A stretch of 64,000 nucleotides of DNA. It comes from Streptomyces dioscori (GTDB lineage: Bacteria > Actinomycetota > Actinomycetes > Streptomycetales > Streptomycetaceae). The position numbers were made by a program, and so were the translations under genes. Below the pieces are notes generated by a model. It saw nothing but the letters and a program-made list of their open reading frames with translations. It did not search any database and was not told where the DNA came from. Shown in pieces: positions 54,663 to 64,000 of this stretch (the first letter of the stretch is position 1; each line of letters begins with the position of its first letter). The stretch spans positions 1-64,000 of the forward strand of contig NZ_KZ679057.1 of assembly GCF_003024195.1 (NCBI RefSeq). Reading direction: 5' to 3'.

Positions 54663-56675
54663 ATGACAGAGCCCTCACTCCCCGAACTCCTGCACGCCGC
54701 CGTCACAGCCGTCGGCGGTACGGAGCGCCCTGGCCAGGTGACCATGGCCGAATCCGTCGCGCAGGCCATCGACGACGGTTCCCATCTGCTGGTCCAGGCG
54801 GGCACCGGCACCGGTAAGTCGCTCGGCTACCTGGTTCCCGCGCTGGCGCACGGGGAGCGGGTCGTCGTGGCGACCGCCACCCTGGCGCTCCAGCGGCAGC
54901 TCGTGGAGCGGGACCTGCCGCGCACGGTGGACGCCCTGCATCCGCTGCTGCGCCGCCGCCCCGAGTTCGCGATGCTCAAGGGCCGGTCGAACTACCTGTG
55001 CCTGCACCGCCTCCACGAAGGAGCGCCCCAGGACGAGGAGGAGGGCCTCTTCGACCAGTTCGAGGCGGCCGCGCCCACCAGCAAGCTCGGTCAGGACCTG
55101 CTGCGGCTGCGGGAGTGGTCGGACGAGACCGAGACGGGTGACCGCGACAACCTCACCCCCGGTGTCTCGGACCGCGCCTGGTCGCAGATCTCCGTCTCCT
55201 CCAGGGAATGCCTCGGCGCCTCGAAGTGCGCCTACGGAGCGGAGTGTTTCGCCGAGGCCGCCCGTGAGCGCGCCAAGCTCGCCGACGTCGTCGTCACCAA
55301 CCACGCGCTCCTGGCGATCGACGCCATCGAGGGCGCCCCCGTCCTTCCGCAGCACGAGGTGCTGATCGTCGACGAGGCTCATGAGCTGGTCTCCCGGGTC
55401 ACCGGGGTCGCGACCGGCGAGCTCACGCCTGGCCAGGTCAACCGCGCGGTGCGCCGGGCGTCGAAGCTCGTCAACGAGAAGGCGGCCGATCAGCTGCAGA
55501 CGGCCGCCGAGGGCTTCGAGCGGCTGATGGAGCTGGCCCTGCCCGGCCGCCTCGAAGAGATCCCGGAGGATCTCGGGTACGCGCTGATGGCCCTGCGCGA
55601 CGCCGCCCGCACGGTGATCTCGGGGATCGGGGCGACCCGCGACAAGTCCGTCACCGACGAGGACGCCGTCCGCAAGCAGGCCCTCGCCTCCGTGGAGAGC
55701 GTCCATGACGTGGCGGAGCGCATCACGAACGGCTCCGAGTGGGACGTCGTCTGGTACGAGCGGCACGACCGCTTCGGGGCGTCCCTGAGGGTCGCGCCGA
55801 TGTCCGTGGCGGGCCTGCTGCGCGAGAAGCTCTTCACGGACCGCTCCGTCGTCCTGGCCTCGGCCACGCTGAAGCTCGGCGGCGACTTCAACGGCGTGGG
55901 CGCCTCGCTCGGCCTGTCCCCGGAAGGCGTCCAGGGGGAGGACATCCCGCTCTGGAAGGGCCTCGACGTCGGCTCGCCCTTCGACTACGGCAAGCAGGGC
56001 ATCCTGTACGTCGCGAAACACCTGGCCAGACCCGCGCGGGACAGCGACCGCGGAGACATGCTCGACGAGCTCACCGAGCTGATCCAGGCGGCCGGCGGCC
56101 GTACGCTCGGCCTGTTCTCCTCGATGCGGGCCGCCCAGCTCGCCGCGGAGGAACTGCGCTCCCGCATCCCGGAGTTCCCGATCCTGCTCCAGGGCGAGGA
56201 GACGCTCGGCGAGCTGATCAAGAACTTCGCCGCGGACCCGAAGACCTGTCTGTTCGGCACGCTCTCGCTCTGGCAGGGCGTGGACGTCCCGGGCGCCAGC
56301 TGCCAGCTGGTCGTCATGGACAAGATCCCCTTCCCGCGCCCGGACGACCCGCTGATGAGCGCCCGCCAGAAGGCGGTCGAGGACGCCGGGGGCAACGGCT
56401 TCATGGCCGTCGCGGCCACGCACGCGGCCCTGCTCATGGCCCAGGGCGCCGGCCGCCTCGTACGGGCGACGGAGGACCGGGGTGTGGTCGCCGTGCTGGA
56501 TCAGCGGCTCGCCACCGCGCGCTACGGCAACTACCTCAAGGCGTCACTGCCCGACTTCTGGTACACGACGGACCGGAACCAGGCGCGGCGGTCGCTGGCC
56601 GCCATCGACGAGAAGGCCCGGAAAGCCGAGGCGGCCAAGGCAGCAGAGGCGACCGTGGCGGCCGAGGAGGCCTGA
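54663..56675 (+). CDS. dinG: DinG-like XPD-family DNA helicase
   Basis: A 670-residue superfamily 2 helicase. Walker A is AGTGTGKSLGYL near residue 45, motif II is DEAHEL. Four cysteines between them (YLCLH, RECLGA, SKCAYG, AECFAE) fit the 4Fe-4S cluster of DinG/XPD helicases. Motif VI region reads LLMAQGAGRLVRATEDRGV. The role is in unwinding DNA or DNA-RNA hybrids during repair. No LexA box was seen upstream. A short Lys/Ala/Glu tail ends the protein. Confidence 0.92.
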   Translation: MTEPSLPELLHAAVTAVGGTERPGQVTMAESVAQAIDDGSHLLVQAGTGTGKSLGYLVPALAHGERVVVATATLALQRQLVERDLPRTVDALHPLLRRRPEFAMLKGRSNYLCLHRLHEGAPQDEEEGLFDQFEAAAPTSKLGQDLLRLREWSDETETGDRDNLTPGVSDRAWSQISVSSRECLGASKCAYGAECFAEAARERAKLADVVVTNHALLAIDAIEGAPVLPQHEVLIVDEAHELVSRVTGVATGELTPGQVNRAVRRASKLVNEKAADQLQTAAEGFERLMELALPGRLEEIPEDLGYALMALRDAARTVISGIGATRDKSVTDEDAVRKQALASVESVHDVAERITNGSEWDVVWYERHDRFGASLRVAPMSVAGLLREKLFTDRSVVLASATLKLGGDFNGVGASLGLSPEGVQGEDIPLWKGLDVGSPFDYGKQGILYVAKHLARPARDSDRGDMLDELTELIQAAGGRTLGLFSSMRAAQLAAEELRSRIPEFPILLQGEETLGELIKNFAADPKTCLFGTLSLWQGVDVPGASCQLVVMDKIPFPRPDDPLMSARQKAVEDAGGNGFMAVAATHAALLMAQGAGRLVRATEDRGVVAVLDQRLATARYGNYLKASLPDFWYTTDRNQARRSLAAIDEKARKAEAAKAAEATVAAEEA

Positions 56676-56680
56676 ACGGA

Positions 56681-56734
56681 CACAGGGGCCGCTGTCTCCC
56701 GCTCCGGTGAGAGCGGGCGGCAGCGGCCCCTGTG
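56681..56734 (+). terminator. nested hairpin terminator after dinG
   Basis: CACAGGGGCCGCTG (56681-56694) pairs perfectly with CAGCGGCCCCTGTG (56721-56734); inside it CCCGCTC (56698-56704) pairs with GAGCGGG (56711-56717). A further GGGCCCCGG/CCGGGGCCC stem at 56798-56832 probably ends lexA from the other strand. Confidence 0.85.
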
Positions 56735-56845
56735 ACGTGCGCAGCGGTCCGGCGCAGGGCTCCGTGGGGCATCCGTGAGCGAGGCGGGGACAGCACAGGG
56801 CCCCGGAACCGGCGCAGAGGTCCCGGGGCCCGGTCAGGGGGATCC

Positions 56846-57628
56846 TCAGATCCGCCGGAGCACCGCCACGACCTTCCCGAGGATGGTCGCCTCGTCACCG
56901 GGGATGGGCTGGTAGGCGGAGTTGTGCGGCAGCAGCCACACATGGCCGTCCTCGCGCTTGAAGCGCTTGACCGTGGCCTCACCGTCCAGCATGGCCGCCA
57001 CGATGTCGCCGTTCTCCGCGACCGGCTGGCGCCGTACGGTCACCCAGTCGCCGTCGCAGATCGCGGCTTCGATCATCGAGTCGCCGACGACCTTCAGCAC
57101 GAACAGCTCACCGTCGCCGACCAGCTGCCGGGGCAGCGGGAAGACGTCCTCGACCGACTCCTCGGCGAGGATCGGACCACCGGCGGCGATCCGGCCGACG
57201 AGCGGGACGTACGACGCCGCCGGCTTGCCGGCCGTGTCGGTGGGCTGTGCGGAGGACTGGTCGGATCCGCGGACCTCGTAGGCCCTGGGGCGGTGTGGAT
57301 CGCGGCGCAAGAAGCCCTTGCGCTCCAGTGCCATCAGCTGATGGGCCACGGAGGAGGTGCTGGAGAGGCCGACGGCCTGACCGATCTCCCTCATGGACGG
57401 TGGGTATCCCCGCCGCTGGACGGAGTCCCTGATGACCTCGATGACGCGGCGTTGCCGGTCGGTGAGACCGGAGCTGTCCGCCCGGATGCCTGGAGGTCGG
57501 CCCGGCAGGGAGCGGGCGGGCTTGGGCCCCTCCTGGTTCGCGGTTTCATTCATGGCTTGCACCGGCTCAAATCGGCCCTGGGAGCGGTCCTGGGCAGTGA
57601 TGGTGGCACTGTCTGCGGTGGTGGTCAC
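56846..57628 (-). CDS. lexA: SOS repressor LexA
   Basis: A 260-residue repressor of the DNA-damage response. The winged helix is SMREIGQAVGLSSTSSVAHQ. The self-cleavage bond is the Ala-Gly in GRIAAGGPIL; the serine is in VVGDSMIEAAI and the lysine in GEATVKRFK. GTG 57628 is preferred because AGAGGGG lies 6 bases upstream; an ATG 48 codons from the C-terminal side of the extension (MNETANQEG) would give a shorter form. A LexA box lies about 60 bases upstream, showing autoregulation. It is convergent with dinG. Confidence 0.95.
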   Translation of the reverse strand: MTTTADSATITAQDRSQGRFEPVQAMNETANQEGPKPARSLPGRPPGIRADSSGLTDRQRRVIEVIRDSVQRRGYPPSMREIGQAVGLSSTSSVAHQLMALERKGFLRRDPHRPRAYEVRGSDQSSAQPTDTAGKPAASYVPLVGRIAAGGPILAEESVEDVFPLPRQLVGDGELFVLKVVGDSMIEAAICDGDWVTVRRQPVAENGDIVAAMLDGEATVKRFKREDGHVWLLPHNSAYQPIPGDEATILGKVVAVLRRI

Positions 57629-57687
57629 GTCGGCCCCTCTCGTTCGTCTCCCTGCTGGACAACGGTAGTTGCTTTCGAAAGGTTGCG

Positions 57688-57703
57688 CCAAACACACGTT
57701 CGA
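57688..57703 (-). promoter_or_regulatory. LexA box upstream of lexA
   Basis: On the minus strand GAACGTGTGTTT (57701-57690), flanked by TC, matches the GAAC-N4-GTTC operator except for the last base. It is 62 bases before the lexA GTG, where it would let LexA repress its own gene. Confidence 0.75.
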
Positions 57704-58001
57704 GTGAAAAAACGCGAATGGCCTTACGTGATCACGCGTCTGGGTGTATGGCTACCGCTGCACGGGGCGGACGAAGGTGCTCGGTGCCGCATTTTCTCGT
57801 ACTGTTCGCCGCCGATGCCGTGGCCTTGTGGGTCGGAGCGGGGCGAGGACCAGTCTGCCATCAGGTGCCCCAGGGGCGGGGAACCGGCCCCCGTACCGCT
57901 GCCGCACACCGTATCCCCGTACGCTCCCGGCCGGAATGGACGCGCGGCACATGCCAATACGGGAGCGACACGCGCGTAGAGCGTGAAATTCGGGTCAGGC
58001 C

Positions 58002-58016
58002 CTACATATAGTGGTC
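58002..58016 (+). promoter_or_regulatory. NrdR box upstream of nrdR-nrdJ
   Basis: CTACATATAGTGG (58002-58014) fits the NrdR box core ACAnnATAnnGTG. NrdR boxes usually occur in pairs; I did not find a clear second one. The site is 140 bases before the nrdR start in the 527-bp lexA-nrdR space. No cobalamin riboswitch consensus box was recognised in this space. Confidence 0.6.
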
Positions 58017-58155
58017 CGAGTTCCACAGCGGCCCAGAAGTTGTGGTCCCCCGGTCTTCCAGCTCCTAGGTCATCGCCTATGCTGGGGGCTGCTTCGAGGG
58101 GCTCAAGGGCCTGCCGAGGCTATCGAGTCGTGCTGTGCGAGGAGGGTTGGATTCG

Positions 58156-58707
58156 ATGCACTGCCCCTTCTGCAGGCACCCCGACAGCCGTGTCGTCGAC
58201 AGTCGTACGACGGACGACGGCACGTCGATCCGCAGGCGTCGCCAGTGTCCCGACTGCTCCCGTCGGTTCACGACCGTGGAGACGTGCTCCCTGATGGTGG
58301 TGAAGCGGTCCGGAGTCACCGAACCGTTCAGCCGTACGAAGGTCATCAACGGCGTGCGCAAGGCGTGCCAGGGGCGGCCCGTCACGGAGGACGCGCTCGC
58401 TCAGCTCGGCCAGCGGGTCGAGGAAGCGGTGCGGGCCACCGGGAGTGCCGAACTGACCACCCACGACGTGGGACTGGCCATACTCGGGCCCCTCCAGGAG
58501 CTCGACCTCGTCGCCTATCTGCGGTTCGCGTCCGTCTACCGGGCGTTCGACTCGCTGGAGGACTTCGAGTCCGCCATCACGGAACTCAGGGAAGAGACGC
58601 AGGGCCCCGCCACGGCCGACGACGACGTGTGCGAGGGGTGCAAAGGAAGCGACCGCGGGTCCGGAGAGGCTGTCGAAGTCCCCGTGCCCGCAAGCGCCGC
58701 CGACTGA
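58156..58707 (+). CDS. nrdR: ribonucleotide reductase repressor NrdR
   Basis: A 183-residue repressor of RNR genes. The N-terminal zinc ribbon has CPFCRHPDSRVVDSR and QCPDCSRRFTTVE. An ATP-cone domain follows (VVKRSGVTEPFSRTKVINGV). The C-terminal 30 residues are an acidic extension with an extra CEGC pair. ATG 58156 has an ideal GAGGAGGG site 9 bases upstream. It is co-transcribed with nrdJ. Confidence 0.95.
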   Translation: MHCPFCRHPDSRVVDSRTTDDGTSIRRRRQCPDCSRRFTTVETCSLMVVKRSGVTEPFSRTKVINGVRKACQGRPVTEDALAQLGQRVEEAVRATGSAELTTHDVGLAILGPLQELDLVAYLRFASVYRAFDSLEDFESAITELREETQGPATADDDVCEGCKGSDRGSGEAVEVPVPASAAD

Positions 58708-58860
58708 CGAGAAGGGCCCGCACCGGCCCTGCCGATCGGCGGCGACCACATACCTGTTGCGAGCGGACGCGTAGGCGCTGCTCGCGATACCAGAACACAC
58801 ACCGTGCCCCGGGAAGAACGAGGCACTTCAGGGCGTTTTAGCCTGATACAGGGAGGCGGC

Positions 58861-61764
<2,904 letters not shown>

Positions 61765-61799
61765 CACCGGGCGCCTTCAGGGCGTGAAATAACTGGTCA

Positions 61800-61833
61800 G
61801 GGCGGTGGAGCCGGTCTCGCGGCTCCACCGCCC
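61800..61833 (+). terminator. terminator after nrdJ
   Basis: GGGCGGTGGAGCC (61800-61812) pairs perfectly with GGCTCCACCGCCC (61821-61833) around GGTCTCGC, 36 bases after the nrdJ stop. Confidence 0.88.
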
Positions 61834-61960
61834 TCGACTAGCGTGACGCCTGGCTGTTGTGTTTGATGCAACGCGCGGCCGGGTCGAGGGCTTGTCGCGG
61901 CGATTGCTCTCGTGGCATGCTCCGGGCCATGATCAAGAGAATCGAGTCCTCCGTCCGCCG

Positions 61961-63076
61961 ATGAGCGGGACGACCGGGACAGGACTGCCCGGATCACCGA
62001 CAACGCTGTTCGACCACGCGCTGCGGCTGCATCAACTGGTTCCGGACGAGCCGCTTCCGCGCGACGGGTACCCCTTTCCCGACGACGCGTTGCACCGTCG
62101 CCGAGGCCCGAAGGCGCCCAGAGGCCGGCACTTGGCCGGCAAGGATATTGCGCTCATTCTGGACGCGCATTTCGCGAGGCCCTCTGCCTTGCCCAGCGAA
62201 CTGGCCGACGTCTTCCACGACGTCTATGTCCCGATTCACCACAACGAGCACATCGCCGCCGCGGCTGCGCGGGTGGACACGGAACGCGCTCGTCAAACGG
62301 GCCGCTGGCTGGTCCGCTATGGCACCGATCGCTGCTCAGTCACTGTCGGGCTTGCCCTGCTCGCCGTTGTGGGAACAGCTGACGACATCCCACTGATACA
62401 GACGATCGGGCTGCTCTCCGACCGCTTCGGGCCGCTGGCGGCGTACGCCTTCGAGCGGCAGACAGGAGGAGTCGAAGCCCTGCTCTGGCTCGCCGAGCGA
62501 GTCACCGGCTGGGGACGTGTCTATGCCGTTGAGGCTCTCTGCAGACTCGATGACCCAGCTGCCCGACGATGGCTGCTGCGCAGGGCCTGTGACGGCGACT
62601 TCCTCAACGGATACTTCGCCGGCGAGGTCGCCACAGTCGCCAGACTCCATGAGGCGCTTGCAGAGCTCGACACTGACAGCGAGATGGTCGACCACATCGG
62701 TCGGCTACTCCATCTCATGAGCGACTGCGGGGGGATGGGACTCACCCTCGCTCACTACCCCCATTCGAGAGTGGTCCTGGAAGCTCATGCCCGTCATGTG
62801 GGTTTGCTCAGCCCGACCATGGAGCGCTACTTCACGATCGCGGTGCTCACTCAGCACCTGACTACGGAGCCTCCCAAGGCTGCGGGGTGCACAGCGGCAC
62901 AACAGGAAGCGCTCCGGGCGATCTACCTTGAGGTGCTCGACCGCGAGGAGTGGACCCAGGCCGCACGTGCCGGGATCGCGGCGGATGACAACCGGATGCG
63001 GTGGCTCGCCGACCACAGGGCGCCACAGCTGAGGCTGCGCGCGTTCCCCGATCGAGAGCCAGATGCCGAGGAATAG
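61961..63076 (+). CDS. hypothetical helical-repeat protein
   Basis: A 371-residue soluble protein from ATG 61961 (MSGTTGTGLPGSPTT). The central part looks like HEAT-type helical pairs (TVGLALLAVVGTADDIPLIQ, then VEALLWLAERVTGWGRVYAV and AARRWLLRRACDGDF). No catalytic motif or signal peptide is seen. The first 60 residues contain LPRDGYPFPDDALHRRRGP. It is a stand-alone gene between two terminators. The function is unknown; a scaffold or immunity-type role would be guesswork. Confidence 0.65.
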   Translation: MSGTTGTGLPGSPTTLFDHALRLHQLVPDEPLPRDGYPFPDDALHRRRGPKAPRGRHLAGKDIALILDAHFARPSALPSELADVFHDVYVPIHHNEHIAAAAARVDTERARQTGRWLVRYGTDRCSVTVGLALLAVVGTADDIPLIQTIGLLSDRFGPLAAYAFERQTGGVEALLWLAERVTGWGRVYAVEALCRLDDPAARRWLLRRACDGDFLNGYFAGEVATVARLHEALAELDTDSEMVDHIGRLLHLMSDCGGMGLTLAHYPHSRVVLEAHARHVGLLSPTMERYFTIAVLTQHLTTEPPKAAGCTAAQQEALRAIYLEVLDREEWTQAARAGIAADDNRMRWLADHRAPQLRLRAFPDREPDAEE

Positions 63077-63127
63077 CGCACGTCAGGAATGAGTGCTCTC
63101 CGTCAGTATCCACAGCGGACCCACATG

Positions 63128-63168
63128 CCGAAGGGGCGGTGCAGCCACAGGCTGTACCGCCCCTTCGG
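63128..63168. terminator. terminator between convergent genes
   Basis: CCGAAGGGGCGGTGCAG (63128-63144) pairs with CTGTACCGCCCCTTCGG (63152-63168) with one mismatch, loop of 7. It lies between the helical-repeat gene and the TerD gene. Confidence 0.87.
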
Positions 63169-63229
63169 CGTGTCCGCGTACTTTCAGTGCGGGAGCGTGC
63201 GCATGCGCGTGCGCGAGAGCCGCGTGGCC

Positions 63230-63763
63230 TCAGGACGCGTCGGCGTTGCCCATGATCCTTGCGAAGGTCGCCGGGTCCGCGTCGAAGCCCTGGACGGCGG
63301 GACGGAAGGTCCACTCTCCGGAGTCGTCACGTACGAACTCGGCGACCGTCGTGGCCGTGGCCCCGAGGACGGCGCCGAAGTCGCCCTCGGACAGGACGGT
63401 GTAGCCCTCGCGGATCCGCAGGGCCGGGTTGGTGACGCCGACGAACGTGCGCCGTCCGGTGCGCTGCTGTATGGCGACGCCGACCATCACGCGCGCGTAG
63501 CGCTTGTTGAGACGGCTCAGCTCCAGGGTCATCACCTCGTCCCAGCCGAAGCCCTTGCCGTCCTTGCTGTCCCGGTTGAGGTAGATGGTGCCGTCCGGGG
63601 AACGGCTGCCGAAGTGCACTACGTAGTCGGGATCTTCCTGGGTGTCGGTCGCGAGATAGGTGGCGGCGACGATGTCGAGATCGATGGCCGGTTCGCCGGT
63701 GGGACTGGGATCCCACTTCACCGAAACCTCGACCTTGCTGATGCCCTTGTTGAGGCCGTTCAC
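63230..63763 (-). CDS. TerD-family stress protein
   Basis: A 177-residue TerD-domain protein starting at GTG 63763 after AGGAGGG. The calcium-binding signature is seen in EPAIDLDIVAATYL and in NRDSKDGKGFGWDEVMTLEL. The family is linked to tellurite and other stress resistance and is often amplified in Streptomyces. No other ter gene is in the window. Open frame before the GTG is ignored because similarity starts at NGLNKGISKVEVSVKWD. Confidence 0.9.
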   Translation of the reverse strand: MNGLNKGISKVEVSVKWDPSPTGEPAIDLDIVAATYLATDTQEDPDYVVHFGSRSPDGTIYLNRDSKDGKGFGWDEVMTLELSRLNKRYARVMVGVAIQQRTGRRTFVGVTNPALRIREGYTVLSEGDFGAVLGATATTVAEFVRDDSGEWTFRPAVQGFDADPATFARIMGNADAS

Positions 63764-63916
63764 CGCACATCCCTCCTGGTGCCCCTGCGTCGGACGCCTC
63801 AACTGCCGGGCAGCTGAGGCGTGTTGCTTATCGTGCCACGCACCCGGGGGCGCTCGCGCGGATGCAGTGCGCCCGACCGTGACCGACGCCACGTTCCTGG
63901 GCCTTACGATGGCGCC

Positions 63917-64000
63917 GTGCTGGTCAAGTGGATTCGCTGCACCGTGGTGGACCGCCGCGGTTTCGAACGGGGACAGCGAAAATGGGCGGGACTTCTGGGG
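63917..64000 (+). CDS. DUF4937/YdbC-like protein, 5' end only
   Basis: From GTG 63917 the first 28 codons read MLVKWIRCTVVDRRGFERGQ and continue to the window edge, with no stop. The VKWIRCTVxDRxxFxxGQ start is that of small YdbC-like (DUF4937) ferredoxin-fold proteins. It is divergent from terD with a 153-bp gap. The rest lies outside the window. Confidence 0.7.
   Translation, partial: MLVKWIRCTVVDRRGFERGQRKWAGLLG

Noticed and set aside
57629..58155. Cobalamin riboswitch before nrdR-nrdJ
   Set aside because: A B12-dependent enzyme made this worth checking, but no B12-box consensus was recognisable; only an NrdR box was supported.

Overview
The window is high-GC Streptomyces chromosome. The evidence is GC-rich codon use, many GTG and TTG starts, and a gene order that I recall as typical of the Streptomyces core chromosome: nei/lhr, recA-recX, gluABCD with its two-component system, miaB, miaA, dapF, a RelA/SpoT homologue, hflX, dinG, lexA, nrdR, nrdJ. 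No rRNA, tRNA or CRISPR array was seen. The first 77 bases are almost pure G and look like a sequencing or assembly artefact.

Layout. 0.15-9.4 kb: a Nei-type DNA glycosylase, the giant helicase Lhr, a divergent AraC regulator with an AzlC/AzlD amino-acid exporter, and a prenyltransferase-fold protein. 9.4-13.4 kb: DUF3046, an AI-2E family membrane protein, and recA-recX behind a promoter carrying a LexA box. 13.7-17.0 kb: an ArsR-type regulator translationally coupled to a large FtsX-type permease, preceded by a double palindromic operator. 17.1-18.3 kb: cysteine dioxygenase and rhodanese behind a cysteine-rich leader peptide whose mRNA looks leaderless. 18.4-20.0 kb: an FAD monooxygenase.

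20.2-24.9 kb is the accessory part. Two inverted, apparently identical 254-bp fragments of a decayed IS630 transposase bracket a lower-GC cassette. The cassette holds an orphan LuxR-type regulator with a degenerate receiver and a tandem pair of small secreted four-cysteine paralogues. The right-hand IS630 copy is interrupted by a truncated IS110. This cassette is the best candidate for an undescribed system.

25.0-32.0 kb: gluABCD, the divergent GluR/GluK-like two-component pair, and a solitary TAXI-type binding protein. 32.1-44.4 kb: tRNA modification (miaB, miaA), dapF, an RSH protein whose synthetase half looks degraded, an M1 peptidase and HflX, separated by repeat-rich intergenic DNA. 44.5-47.1 kb: two paralogous lipoprotein serine proteases. 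47.4-54.6 kb: a four-gene NIS siderophore operon (diaminobutyrate aminotransferase, two IucA/IucC synthetases, one acyltransferase), each gene carrying in-frame low-complexity expansions. 54.6-64.0 kb: DinG helicase, LexA with its own SOS box, an NrdR-NrdJ operon with an NrdR box, a repeat-fold hypothetical protein, a TerD protein and the start of a DUF4937-like gene.

Two themes join the genes. One is DNA damage and precursor supply (nei, lhr, recA, recX, dinG, lexA, nrdR, nrdJ). The other is amino-acid and sulfur handling (azlCD, cysteine dioxygenase and rhodanese, gluABCD). All coordinates and motifs were read by eye; homology calls rest on recognised motifs, not on searches.
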